Below are positions 8,672-17,190 of a DNA stretch of 64,000 nucleotides, one piece after another (position 1 is the first letter of the stretch; every line of letters starts with the position of its first letter). Source of the stretch: Pedobacter sp. W3I1. Lineage in GTDB: Bacteria; Bacteroidota; Bacteroidia; Sphingobacteriales; Sphingobacteriaceae. The notes under the pieces are model-generated. The model saw only the letters and a program-made list of their open reading frames with translations, did no database searches and was not told the DNA's origin. The stretch lies in assembly GCF_030816015.1 (NCBI RefSeq), contig NZ_JAUSXN010000001.1, positions 5,890,001 through 5,954,000 on the forward strand. Direction: 5' to 3'. The translations under genes were made by a program, and so were the position numbers.

Positions 8672-8857
8672 CACCCACTCGATCCGTCACCTTGAATTCA
8701 TTTCAGGGTCTTAATGACAACAAATTAGTATGATAGATACTGAAACAAGTTCAGTATGACGAAACGCCTACTCGACCCGTCGCTCTGAATTCATTTCAGG
8801 GGCTTAATGACAACAAACTAGCATGATAGATACTGAAACAAGTTCAGCATGACGAAT
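8672..8857. repeat. 93-bp tandem duplication right of the GIY-YIG gene
   Basis: Two direct copies have a period of exactly 93 bp; CTCGAYCCGTC begins at 8678 and 8771, and TGATAGATAC at 8731 and 8824. Each copy holds one TTGAATTCATTTCAGGGTC-type half hairpin and one copy of the 33-bp string found left of the gene. Confidence 0.92.
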
Positions 8858-8886
8858 CTCAGAAATATACTACCTTTGCTAAAGAA

Positions 8887-9258
8887 ATGAATTGTAAATC
8901 AACATACTTAGAAAAAAATCATTTAAAATGGACGACAATGTTAGTCCTGTTTCTGAGTTTGTTCGCATTTTCGAGCAATCATGCCAGTTCGATCACCCTT
9001 CGATCGAATCCAGTTTTTCAAACAGAATGGGTGTCTGGATTACAAAAGAGTTTTTCTAATTCAAGTATTTTCAACAAGTCAACAAGAAAAACAGCCATTT
9101 CAATAAAAGAATACGATCTGCAAATTTCTACTTTTAACCAAAAAGTAATAATTAAATTGACAAAACTTGCTAAAGCATTCTTACCTACATCAAACACACC
9201 ACGCTTTTTTGTTCAGGAAGCAAACTCACAATATCCTGCTGAAATTCTTATCAGCTAA
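8887..9258 (+). CDS. Hypothetical small exported or anchored protein, 123 aa
   Basis: I do not recognise this protein. It has one hydrophobic segment (MLVLFLSLFAFSS, about residues 18-30) followed by a polar region rich in Ser, Thr and Lys, consistent with a signal peptide or single anchor. A TACCTTTG box at 8871-8878 matches the Bacteroidota -7 element and would place transcription start about 4 nt before the ATG at 8887. Either the message is nearly leaderless or the true start is Met18 at 8938. The promoter abuts the tandem repeat. The next small gene (9344) is on the same strand. Confidence 0.5.
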   Translation: MNCKSTYLEKNHLKWTTMLVLFLSLFAFSSNHASSITLRSNPVFQTEWVSGLQKSFSNSSIFNKSTRKTAISIKEYDLQISTFNQKVIIKLTKLAKAFLPTSNTPRFFVQEANSQYPAEILIS

Positions 9259-9343
9259 TTGAATCTCTAGCCATTATCAGGCCATTAATTAGTACTTACA
9301 GGTCTATTGGTTATTTAACCGACAGGCACCATTATATCGAAAC

Positions 9344-9532
9344 ATGAAACAGTTCAAAAAAGCCATGAGGCTAACTGGATTGGTATTACTGATTCTTTTA
9401 GCTTCTGTTGGTCTTGGAGGAGGTGTTCCTATTCCTCCATCCAATAAAAGAGAAAACTATATTGAAATAAAAATAGAATTACCGGAAACAGACGAGATGG
9501 AAAAACTGACTTTATTTAATATTAAAGAATAA
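9344..9532 (+). CDS. Hypothetical small membrane protein, 62 aa
   Basis: This short protein has a basic N-terminus (MKQFKKAMRL), one hydrophobic segment (GLVLLILLASVGLGGGVPIPP, about residues 12-32) and a charged tail rich in Glu and Lys. It could be a single-span membrane protein or have a cleaved signal. It follows the 8887 gene by 85 bp and may be co-transcribed. No family is recognised; the good start and membrane-protein-like design argue that it is real. Confidence 0.5.
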   Translation: MKQFKKAMRLTGLVLLILLASVGLGGGVPIPPSNKRENYIEIKIELPETDEMEKLTLFNIKE

Positions 9533-9535
9533 AAA

Positions 9536-9563
9536 AATGGCCCCGATGAAAATCGAGGCCATT
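9536..9563 (-). terminator. Terminator of the DnaJ/KTSC gene
   Basis: AATGGCCCCGAT and ATCGAGGCCATT form a stem with a GAAA loop. On the minus strand it is followed by T7, so it serves the gene ending at 9584. The plus strand lacks the T run. Confidence 0.85.
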
Positions 9564-9583
9564 CAATATTATACTATCGCTTA

Positions 9584-10030
9584 TTATGCTGGTTCTGCAA
9601 CCCTGGCTACATTGCGATAAGGGAATTCATTAAAAATATGTCTACGGGCAAAACGGCCTGGAGAATCGGCGTTAACCAATTTCACATAAATTGCTTTTGG
9701 CACATCGAAATATTCGTAAGCACTTCCATCAAAAAACTGGATATTTAAAACCTGTTGTTTGTATTCGAAATCCTGAATATTCGATAAGGTAGTAGTTTGC
9801 GTGTATGTTTCGATATTCTGCTCGCGTGTTTCTGGCGCAATACTTACCAGGAAATGATAAGCTTCGATAATTTCTTTACTCCTAGCTTCTGCATCTAATT
9901 TCTCTTCTTCCTGCTGAAATTTATCAGGGTGACAATCTTTCATCAATGTACGGTACACAGATTTAAGCTCTTTTAATTCAGCATCTTTATCTACGCTCAA
10001 AAGCTTTCTGTAATCAACTATTTTCTTCAT
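9584..10030 (-). CDS. DnaJ-domain protein with C-terminal KTSC-like domain
   Basis: This is a 148-aa protein with an N-terminal J domain (YRKLLSVDKDAELKELKSVY, HPD motif in DCHPDKF) and a C-terminal segment LNIQFFDGSAYEYFDVPKAIYVKLVNA followed by PGRFARRHIFNEFPYRNV, which resembles KTSC-type RNA/RNase-associated domains. A longer frame begins at 10105, but the ATG with complement at 10028-10030 has AGAGGTT upstream and starts exactly where J-domain homology starts. The J domain predicts stimulation of a DnaK-type chaperone; the client or partner is unknown. Confidence 0.8.
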   Translation of the reverse strand: MKKIVDYRKLLSVDKDAELKELKSVYRTLMKDCHPDKFQQEEEKLDAEARSKEIIEAYHFLVSIAPETREQNIETYTQTTTLSNIQDFEYKQQVLNIQFFDGSAYEYFDVPKAIYVKLVNADSPGRFARRHIFNEFPYRNVARVAEPA

Positions 10031-10308
10031 TTGGGATAACCTCTTTTTTAATTTTGTCGAAATGATTTTAGGAATCTTAATCTGCAAAACCGTTTCAAGC
10101 CGCAAAGATACGATTTATAATCATTTGATTTTGAGAAAGTTTAATTTCTTAAATATTCCTGATAGGAATTATCTACTAACGAATTCTCCTGTATCTTACT
10201 TAAGTTTTTTAATCACAGATGCACACGGATTTATCAGCTGTGTGCATCGTTTTTATCTCCCGAAATCGGGACAGGTCGTGGTTAAAATATAACGTAAGAG
10301 TTAATTTG

Positions 10309-11451
10309 TTAATATTTAGCCTGTAATGAGTTTTCGATTACTTCCTTATAATAGTTAACATAAATCGGGAGGATCTTTTTCAGATCAAAATCCTGTGCCC
10401 TAGCAAAAGCATTTTCTTTGAAACGATTCAGGGTTTCATCATCTTTTAATATTTCAATGGCATGGGCTGCCATTGCATCTACATCTCCAACATTACTCAT
10501 ATAACCACAAAATCCGTCGACGTTAAGCTCAGGCAAACCACCGGCGTTTGTCGTAATTGCCGGCACTTTACAGGCCATTGCTTCTAACGCAGCTAAACCG
10601 AAGCTCTCCGATTCTGATGGCATTAAGAAAAGATCTGAAACTGATAAGATTTCTTCCACCGCATCTTGTTTGCCTAAAAACCTTACGTTTTCGCAAATAT
10701 TTAACGATCTGCAAAGCTGCTCATCGTAAGCACGCTCAGGTCCATCGCCTACCATTAACAGTTTCGACGGAATAACCGCCTGTACTTTTTCGAAAATCCT
10801 AATCACATCAGCCGTACGTTTCACTTTCCTGAAATTACTGGTGTGGATTAAAATCCTTTCGTTATTTGGTGCAATTGCTTTTTTGAAGTGACCTTTTGCC
10901 TGTAAACTGAATCGCGAAAAATCTATAAAATTTGGGATTACCTTAATTTCTTTTGTAATCTCGAAATGGTTATAGGTATCTTCTTTCAAATCTTCCGACA
11001 CTGTAGTTACACCATCGCTTTGATTAATAGAAAAGGTAACCACAGGTTTATACGTTGGATCTTTACCCACCAAAGTAATATCGGTACCGTGCAAAGTAGT
11101 TACCACAGGGATATGGATACCGTAGCTTGCCAAAATCTGCTTCGCCATAAATGCCGCAGAGGCATGTGGAATGGCATAATGAACATGTAACACATCAAGC
11201 TGTTCAAAACGGACAACATCTACCAGTTTGCTGGCCAAAGCCGATTCGTATGGTGCATAATCGAAGAGTGGATAATCTCTTACCGAAACCTCATGATAAA
11301 ACAGGTTGGCAGAAAAGAAATCAAGCCTCGCTGGCTGACTATAGGTAATAAAGTGAACCTGATGACCCTCGTTAGCAAGTGCCTTGCCAAGCTCTGTTGC
11401 AACTACTCCACTACCGCCAAAAGTGGGGTAGCAAACAATTCCTATCTTCAT
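10309..11451 (-). CDS. bshA: BshA, N-acetyl-alpha-D-glucosaminyl L-malate synthase
   Basis: This GT-B (GT4) glycosyltransferase of 380 aa joins L-malate to GlcNAc from UDP-GlcNAc, the first step of bacillithiol synthesis. The start is diagnostic: MKIGIVCYPTFGGSGVVATELG. It is followed by YAIPHASAAFMAKQIL and TTLHGTDITLVG. The C-terminal nucleotide-sugar domain has LMPSESESFGLAALEAMACKVPAI and GGLPEL. Length and motifs match BshA of Bacillus and Bacteroidota. The deacetylase (BshB) and cysteine ligase (BshC) genes are not in this window. It stands alone; several antisense frames are shadows. Confidence 0.95.
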   Translation of the reverse strand: MKIGIVCYPTFGGSGVVATELGKALANEGHQVHFITYSQPARLDFFSANLFYHEVSVRDYPLFDYAPYESALASKLVDVVRFEQLDVLHVHYAIPHASAAFMAKQILASYGIHIPVVTTLHGTDITLVGKDPTYKPVVTFSINQSDGVTTVSEDLKEDTYNHFEITKEIKVIPNFIDFSRFSLQAKGHFKKAIAPNNERILIHTSNFRKVKRTADVIRIFEKVQAVIPSKLLMVGDGPERAYDEQLCRSLNICENVRFLGKQDAVEEILSVSDLFLMPSESESFGLAALEAMACKVPAITTNAGGLPELNVDGFCGYMSNVGDVDAMAAHAIEILKDDETLNRFKENAFARAQDFDLKKILPIYVNYYKEVIENSLQAKY

Positions 11452-11549
11452 TGTACATGTATTGTTGTTACCGCAAATGTACCCGATTTTAATCTATAAT
11501 TGCATGTCGGCTTATTGCAATAAAAACAGATAGCTTTTCGAGAACAACT

Positions 11550-12023
11550 GCCGCAGATTCGCAGATTAATTTCAGTTCAAAAATTGAAGCTTAATAGCTT
11601 CTAATGATTCTTTTGTACTGCAAAGATTTCTCATTAAAATTAATTAACAAACCTATTCTTAGTTTTGATATAGCCAGATAATTCAAAACTTGTGCATAAT
11701 GTTCATTTATCAACTCAGATTTAGATTTCACCTCGATAATAACCTTATCATCGACAACAAAATCAGCATAAAATTTATGTTTAAGTATAGTCCCTTTGTA
11801 ATTTACAGAAAATTCTTTCTCTCTTTCGTACTTGATATTTCTATTCCTAAGTTCGAATTCTAGCGCATCTTTGTAGACAATTTCTGAAAATCCTTTCCCC
11901 AAAATACGATGTATTTCCATCGTAATTCCAATTAACAAATAACATTCTTCCTGAAAAGGATAATCAATATCACTATATGAATCTCCCATAAATATAAGTT
12001 TATTTAATCTGCGAATCTGCGGC
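11550..12023. repeat. Perfect 20-bp inverted repeat framing the GxxExxY gene
   Basis: GCCGCAGATTCGCAGATTAA at 11550-11569 recurs as its exact reverse complement at 12004-12023. Only the GxxExxY gene lies between, with 21 bp on its 3' side and 14 bp on its 5' side. I did not find clear target-site duplications outside the repeats. Confidence 0.93.
11591..11989 (-). CDS. GxxExxY family protein
   Basis: This 132-aa protein contains the naming motif G33-F-S-E36-I-V-Y39. Downstream, FYADFVVDDKVIIEVKS has the spacing Asp...Glu-X-Lys of PD-(D/E)XK nucleases. QVLNYLAISKLRIGLLINF is the usual C-terminal core. The function of the family is not established; a DNA-cleaving role is inferred from the nuclease-like core. 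Genomes of this phylum often carry several copies. The gene is embedded in a perfect 20-bp inverted repeat, so it may be a mobile cassette or act on that repeat. Confidence 0.9.
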   Translation of the reverse strand: MGDSYSDIDYPFQEECYLLIGITMEIHRILGKGFSEIVYKDALEFELRNRNIKYEREKEFSVNYKGTILKHKFYADFVVDDKVIIEVKSKSELINEHYAQVLNYLAISKLRIGLLINFNEKSLQYKRIIRSY

Positions 12024-12164
12024 GAAAAACACCCTCCCTTATATCAGCAAACTTTCAATTAAAATGCCAAATCAAAAAACCTCCATGTAACCTTTAATAA
12101 CAGGCAACATAGAAATCACTAAAATGTAAGATGAGGAAAATTGAGGAAATTTCTCCCCAAATTA

Positions 12165-12653
12165 TTATTTGAGATTTCTCATTTCCTCTTTTATCACAAG
12201 GAACAGTTCGTTAGGTCTTTGGGTACCGATAAAATATTCCAGGCCGTCGCGATCGGTTAAAACAACCGCATCCTTACCCGATGAATAAAAGCGGATGGTA
12301 CCTTTTGTATGCAGGTTATAAACAGGATTATTAAAAAAATAACGGCTATAAGTTGCCTTACGCACATCAACAATGCTGTTCAAGTCAATCTTAACGCGTT
12401 TGGTTGTCCAAAGGCCATCCAGGATCATGCTGCCATTATCTACCACAATTTTATACTGGATCAGGAAAAGCAAAAGCATGGAAACCCCCATAATTCCGAA
12501 ACCCACAACAAGGAATAAATCCTGCGTATTGTCGCGGTCGCGCTCATAAACGTATACGGCGAAACAAAAAGCAGCCATAATCAACCGAATAAAAATGCGG
12601 ACATAATCGCGGCCGATGTACTGTTTTTCGATATAGGCGTATTTGCTTTCCAC
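12165..12653 (-). CDS. Membrane protein with bacterial PH-like domain
   Basis: This 162-aa protein has two adjacent membrane segments (about residues 20-36 and 46-66) followed by a soluble domain. The soluble part (GSMILDGLWTTKRVKIDLNSIVDVRKA, then TKGTIRFYSSGKDAVVLTDRDGLEYFIGTQRP) has the strand pattern of bacterial PH domains. The start codon is GTG, directly abutting the tilS stop (TAAGTG), so the two are almost certainly translated from one message. No biochemical role is known for this group. Confidence 0.75.
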   Translation of the reverse strand: MESKYAYIEKQYIGRDYVRIFIRLIMAAFCFAVYVYERDRDNTQDLFLVVGFGIMGVSMLLLFLIQYKIVVDNGSMILDGLWTTKRVKIDLNSIVDVRKATYSRYFFNNPVYNLHTKGTIRFYSSGKDAVVLTDRDGLEYFIGTQRPNELFLVIKEEMRNLK

Positions 12654-13985
12654 TTATTTAATTTTGAGTTCGAATATAGCAACTTTTTTTGTTGCTGTAG
12701 TTAATTTATATCGGTTATCCTGCCGCATACCTGCAATCCAAACAATTTCACCGTTCCCGTTAACCAAAATCGGCGTAACGCTTTTCAAATGTAGAGGAAC
12801 TTTTTCGTCTATAAAATAATCGCTCACTTTTTTGGGGTTACGCATGCCCAGTGGAATAAATCTATCTCCATTTTGCCAATTCCTCAGCACCAAAGGGAAA
12901 ATTAATTTATCGGCATTAACAAAAGCTTTGTTCGAATTCATTTCGAATTTCACTTCATCTGTAAACGTCAACGAAATTTCATCATTAGCAAAAGCAATGT
13001 TTTCTGTTGTTGGATGGATAAACTGGTTAGCTGTAACCGATGTATTCTTTTCAACAATAACCAGATCACGCCTATTGATAATGGCCTGATGTGTAGCGCT
13101 AAAAAAATGTGTACCACTTAAAGCTTTTAAACTGTCTAAAATTTCCTGCACTACGTTTTCGCCAAAATTAAAAGGTTTAAGCAGCTCGTAAAGCAACAGT
13201 TTTTGTGGGTTTAATTTCGAAACCTCTTCCAAGGGAATATAAATGCCATCACTTCTTTTATTCAAGATTTTATTTGCAAGTTTCTGAACCTGAATATTTA
13301 AAAAAGCTTCCAACTCAGTAAAACGTGCGATATTTTCGGCAAATGTTTTTTCGAGGTTAGGATTGATTTCCTGCAAATGCGGTATAACCTGTAGTCTGAT
13401 TTTATTCCGTGTATAATTTATGCTTGCGTTCGAACTGTCTTCTACAAAATCAATGTGATTAGCCTTTACAATTTCATCAATTTGCTGTCGGTTTAAAAAC
13501 AATAAGGGTCTGATCAGCAAATCACGTTTAGGCAAAATACCATGCAATCCGCTGATGCCTGTACCACGGGTAAGATTAATCAGTACGGTCTCTACCGCAT
13601 CGTTTTGGTGTTGGGCCAGGGCAATATAATCATAGCCTTCTTTTGTTCTAATTTCTTCGAACCAGTTATAGCGAAGATCGCGTGCTGCCATCTGGGTAGA
13701 AATTTTATTTTCGGCAGCATATTTTTTGGTGTCAAAATGCGTTACATAAAAAGGTAATTCTAAATTTTTGGCCAGTAGTGCAACAAAACTTTCATCACGC
13801 TGTGCTTCATCAGTCCTTAAATTAAAATTACAATGTGCCACACCAATATCAATGCCTATTGCTTTAAATAAATGCAACATTAATACCGAGTCTTTTCCTC
13901 CGCTTACGGCCAAAAGAATCTTGTTAGCCCGAACAAACAGCTGTTGCTGTTCAATAAAATCCTGAAATTGTTTTACGGGTAACAT
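12654..13985 (-). CDS. tilS: TilS, tRNA(Ile)-lysidine synthetase
   Basis: TilS attaches lysine to C34 of tRNA-Ile(CAU) with ATP, so that the tRNA reads AUA codons; it is essential in most bacteria. The PP-loop motif SGGKDS is at residues 28-33 and the N-terminal domain continues with VAHCNFNLR. LAQHQNDAVETVLINLTRGTGISGLHGI is the family-specific core. The C-terminal TilS domain is present (FIPLGMRNPKKVSDYFIDEKVP, then IVWIAGMRQDNRYKL). Length 443 aa is normal. The promoter lies in the 65-bp gap shared with the divergent OstA-like gene, which contains a perfect palindrome. Confidence 0.96.
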   Translation of the reverse strand: MLPVKQFQDFIEQQQLFVRANKILLAVSGGKDSVLMLHLFKAIGIDIGVAHCNFNLRTDEAQRDESFVALLAKNLELPFYVTHFDTKKYAAENKISTQMAARDLRYNWFEEIRTKEGYDYIALAQHQNDAVETVLINLTRGTGISGLHGILPKRDLLIRPLLFLNRQQIDEIVKANHIDFVEDSSNASINYTRNKIRLQVIPHLQEINPNLEKTFAENIARFTELEAFLNIQVQKLANKILNKRSDGIYIPLEEVSKLNPQKLLLYELLKPFNFGENVVQEILDSLKALSGTHFFSATHQAIINRRDLVIVEKNTSVTANQFIHPTTENIAFANDEISLTFTDEVKFEMNSNKAFVNADKLIFPLVLRNWQNGDRFIPLGMRNPKKVSDYFIDEKVPLHLKSVTPILVNGNGEIVWIAGMRQDNRYKLTTATKKVAIFELKIK

Positions 13986-14014
13986 CCATCAAAAATATTT
14001 AATTTTAACTGGTA

Positions 14015-14046
14015 TTCCGAACGTTCGGAACAAAAAACTAACTTTG
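14015..14046 (+). promoter_or_regulatory. Promoter of the OstA-like gene with overlapping perfect palindrome
   Basis: TAACTTTG at 14039-14046 fits the Bacteroidota -7 element, 4 nt before the GTG start. The 16-bp perfect palindrome TTCCGAACGTTCGGAA (14015-14030) lies in the spacer. It also lies in the tilS upstream region, so a protein bound there could affect both genes. Confidence 0.6.
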
Positions 14047-14050
14047 TAGT

Positions 14051-16486
14051 GTGCAAAAACTATTTGTCTTTTTATTCTTTCTAATCAGTCCGGTATTTTT
14101 ATTCGGCCAGCAACCCGCTTCGAAGATTAAAATTGTTTCGTTTTCCAAAATAACTGGAGATACCAAGAAAAAAATCAGTTATCTACGCAACCCCGTTTTC
14201 CAACAGGACAATGCCACTTTAACCTGCGATAGCGCGGTATTTTACAGCGAACGGAATTATTTCGAAGCTTTTAAAAACGTTCACATCAACCAGCTTACAA
14301 CAGATATTTATTCAGATCAGCTGGAGTATGATGGAAATAAAAAACATGCACATTTAACCGGAAATGTGAAAATGATTGATCCAACATCGATTTTAACGAC
14401 CAATATTTTAGATTATAATACACTTACCAAAATAGGAACTTATACCAGTGGGGGTAAAATTGTAAACAAAGAAGTAACGTTAACAAGTAAAAACGGCTAT
14501 TATTTTAGTGAAAGAAACGTTGCCTACTTTAAATATGATGTGGTAGTGGTTACGCCTCAATCGGTCATAAAATCGGATACGATGAGTTACAATACTCAGG
14601 ATAAATGGACCTATTTTTATGGCCCTACCAATATTAAAGGAAAAGACGACAACCTATACACCGAAAACGGGCAATACAATACACTTAGTGAAGATGCCTT
14701 TTTTGGAAAGAAAAATCTTTATACACAAGGTACAAGATCTTTAAAAGGTGATAGTTTGTATTATTATGGGAAGAAAGGTATTGGCAAGGCTGTAAAAAAC
14801 ATCGTTTTCTCTGACACGAAAGATAAGATGAAAATGTTCGGCGATTTAGGTTATTACTATAAATTGGATCAGCGGACTTTAGTTACCAGAAATGCATATT
14901 TAGGAATAGGCACAGAAGATTCTATAATGGTGAAGAATAAAAAAAGGCCTGATAGTTTATGGATGGGTGCCGATACTTTAGAAACCCAGATGGTATTGCA
15001 AAAAACCTTAAAATTAGTTCCTAAAATTTCGATCAAAGCCGATAATCAGGTTGGAGAAGATGATGAACAAACTGGCGAAAAGAAAGAAAAAGGGGAAGAA
15101 AAATATAAACCAGAAACTGGATCTACCCAAAAGGAAGACAAGAATAAACGAAATGCAGCCCGAAACAATAGGGCTGATAAAAAGAAAAAGAACAAGGGCG
15201 ATGCTGGAATAGATGATCCGCTTAATCTGAAAGACAAGGGTATAGACAGCTTAAAGTCAAAGGTTGATTCACTCGCTAAAGGACTGCCAACGCTTAATCC
15301 AGATAGTCTGCAAAAAAATAAGACCTTAAAGAGCAAGGCTGATTCTATAATCAAAAACCTGCCTAAACTTAAAACAGACAGTCTGAATAAGCTAGCTGAT
15401 AAAGCCAATTCGATAGTAAAGGGTGTATCGAAAACAAAAATCGATAGTTTACAAAAAAAGATCACAGACAAAGCTTCTCCGATGGTTAAAGATATTTCAA
15501 AATCTAAGATCGATAGTCTGCAAAAAAAGATAACAAAGTCTGGCGCAAAAGATAGTTTAACAAAAGTTTTAGGAAACTTAAAACCCGGCGCATTAAAGAC
15601 TGATACTACCAAATTTAACCCCGCTGATACCGTTCAAACCCGAATCATTAAGGCTTATCATGGCGTTAAGATTTTTAAAACGAACATACAGGCCAAAACC
15701 GACAGTCTGTTTTATACCAGTGCCGATTCTACTTTACGTTGCTACAGTAATCCGATCATCTGGTCGGAAGGCTCGCAACAGGTTGGCGATACCATATTTG
15801 TTCAGTTCAAAAATAAAAAACTAAATAACTTACAGGCCTTCAGGAATGCATTTTTAGTGAATACACCAAAAGATTCATTAAGGTTTAATCAGATAAAAGG
15901 CCGGTTGATGACGGGTTTCTTTAAAAATGGGAAATTTAAGAACCTCTATGTAGATGGCAACGCCGAAAGCATTTATTATACCCAAGATGACAGTACAAAG
16001 GTGTACAAGGAAATGAACCAAACTCTCAGTAGCAGGATAAAATTCATTTTTAAGGATAAGGAAAATGCGATTGAGGAAATTGTTTATATTAAAGGAATAG
16101 AAGGAGCCTTAAATCCCGAAAACACGATTGCAAAAGATCATGTATTAAAAGGATTCTCCTGGAAACCTACAGAAAGGCCAAAATCAAAGAAAGATGCCAT
16201 TGGTTCTTCTGGGAAACCAAAGCCCAAAGTTAAGGCTAAAACAGTTGTGGGTAAAACTGTGACTGGTTCTAAAGTAACCACTTCCGCAGGCAAAACACCA
16301 ACAACGGTACCCATTCCAAAACCGAAGGTTACATTAGGAAAAGATAGTTTAAATCTCAATAAAATACCACAAACCAAACCGGCAGACACCAGTAATTTTG
16401 GCATTAAACCTATTTTACCAAAAAAGGATGCTGTGCAGGTGAAAAAAGATTCTGTTCAAATGAAAAAGGTGGTTGATAAAATGTAG
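14051..16486 (+). CDS. OstA-like (LptA/LptD N-domain-type) envelope protein
   Basis: This 811-aa protein has a signal peptide (QKLFVFLFFLISPVFLFGQ) and two stretches of OstA-like beta-jellyroll sequence. The first spans about residues 25-300 (NPVFQQDNATLTCDSAVFYSE, DQLEYDGNKKHAHLTGNVKM). The second spans about 530-690 (FKTNIQAKTDSLFYTSADSTLRC, IWSEGSQQVGDTIFVQFKN). Between them is a Lys/Asp/Ser-rich linker with repeats of KSKIDSLQKKIT type, and the C-terminus is Lys/Pro-rich. OstA domains form the periplasmic bridge that carries lipopolysaccharide to the outer membrane; that role is inferred here. The start is GTG, 4 nt after a -7 element. The gene is single and is followed by a REP-like palindrome. 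Confidence 0.82.
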   Translation: MQKLFVFLFFLISPVFLFGQQPASKIKIVSFSKITGDTKKKISYLRNPVFQQDNATLTCDSAVFYSERNYFEAFKNVHINQLTTDIYSDQLEYDGNKKHAHLTGNVKMIDPTSILTTNILDYNTLTKIGTYTSGGKIVNKEVTLTSKNGYYFSERNVAYFKYDVVVVTPQSVIKSDTMSYNTQDKWTYFYGPTNIKGKDDNLYTENGQYNTLSEDAFFGKKNLYTQGTRSLKGDSLYYYGKKGIGKAVKNIVFSDTKDKMKMFGDLGYYYKLDQRTLVTRNAYLGIGTEDSIMVKNKKRPDSLWMGADTLETQMVLQKTLKLVPKISIKADNQVGEDDEQTGEKKEKGEEKYKPETGSTQKEDKNKRNAARNNRADKKKKNKGDAGIDDPLNLKDKGIDSLKSKVDSLAKGLPTLNPDSLQKNKTLKSKADSIIKNLPKLKTDSLNKLADKANSIVKGVSKTKIDSLQKKITDKASPMVKDISKSKIDSLQKKITKSGAKDSLTKVLGNLKPGALKTDTTKFNPADTVQTRIIKAYHGVKIFKTNIQAKTDSLFYTSADSTLRCYSNPIIWSEGSQQVGDTIFVQFKNKKLNNLQAFRNAFLVNTPKDSLRFNQIKGRLMTGFFKNGKFKNLYVDGNAESIYYTQDDSTKVYKEMNQTLSSRIKFIFKDKENAIEEIVYIKGIEGALNPENTIAKDHVLKGFSWKPTERPKSKKDAIGSSGKPKPKVKAKTVVGKTVTGSKVTTSAGKTPTTVPIPKPKVTLGKDSLNLNKIPQTKPADTSNFGIKPILPKKDAVQVKKDSVQMKKVVDKM

Positions 16487-16493
16487 TAAGTGT

Positions 16494-16582
16494 GATCGTC
16501 ATTTCGACTGGAGCGCAGCGGAATGGAGAAATCTTTTGATGAAAAGTTCAAAGATTTCTCCACTACGGTCGAAATGACGATC
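16494..16582. repeat. REP-like palindrome (GATCGTCATTTCGAC family)
   Basis: GATCGTCATTTCGAC (16494-16508) is matched by its exact complement GTCGAAATGACGATC (16568-16582). Inner arms GGAGAAATCTTT and AAAGATTTCTCC also pair. It sits between the convergent OstA-like and rdgB genes and may help terminate both. Confidence 0.92.
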
Positions 16583-16617
16583 CATCAAAATTTAATAATC
16601 CGGTAAAGCCTACCCCC

Positions 16618-17190
16618 CTATCCCTTCAAAAATTCCATCATCTTTTTAAGTGCAATAGCCCTGTGACTAATTTTATTCTTCTCAGCCATATCCATTTCGG
16701 CAAAGGTAATCTCGTAACCAGCTGGCTGAAAAATAGGGTCGTAGCCAAAGCCTTTCGATCCGGATAATTCTGTTCTGATGGTTCCCTCAATTGTGCCTTC
16801 AAAAATGTGGTTTTTACCATCTTGCATTAAGGAGATCACTGTTTTAAACCTTGCTTTTCTATTGGAGTTGCCCTCAAGTTTCATTAAAACCAGTTGAATA
16901 TTTTCTAAGCTATCCCGGCTTCCCGAATATCGGGCAGAATAAACGCCTGGTTCGTTGTTCAAAGCATCTACTTCTAAGCCACTATCGTCGGCAAAACAGT
17001 CTAAATTAAAATGTTCTACCACATAGTTACTTTTTAAAGTTGCATTTCCTTCAAAAGTATCAGCAGTTTCTGGAATATCAACCAAACAACCAATATCTTC
17101 CAGATTCAGCACCTCATATTTACCTTCAAGCGCTGAGCGTATTTCTTCTGTTTTATACTGATTATTGGTTGCAAATACAAGTTTTTTCAT
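16618..17190 (-). CDS. rdgB: RdgB/HAM1-family non-canonical purine NTP pyrophosphatase
   Basis: This 190-aa enzyme hydrolyses ITP, dITP and XTP to the monophosphates and so keeps deaminated purines out of DNA and RNA. Family motifs are all present: FATNNQYKTEEI at the N-terminus, FADDSGLEVDALNNEPGVYSARYSG in the centre, then GFGYDPIFQPAGYEITFAEM and KNKISHRAIALKKM at the C-terminus. Length is typical. The gene stands alone between a REP-like palindrome and word-like repeats. Confidence 0.96.
   Translation of the reverse strand: MKKLVFATNNQYKTEEIRSALEGKYEVLNLEDIGCLVDIPETADTFEGNATLKSNYVVEHFNLDCFADDSGLEVDALNNEPGVYSARYSGSRDSLENIQLVLMKLEGNSNRKARFKTVISLMQDGKNHIFEGTIEGTIRTELSGSKGFGYDPIFQPAGYEITFAEMDMAEKNKISHRAIALKKMMEFLKG

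Noticed and set aside
15046..15612. 188-codon minus-strand frame
   Set aside because: It is antisense to the repetitive linker of the OstA-like gene; low-complexity coding on the plus strand leaves the other strand open.
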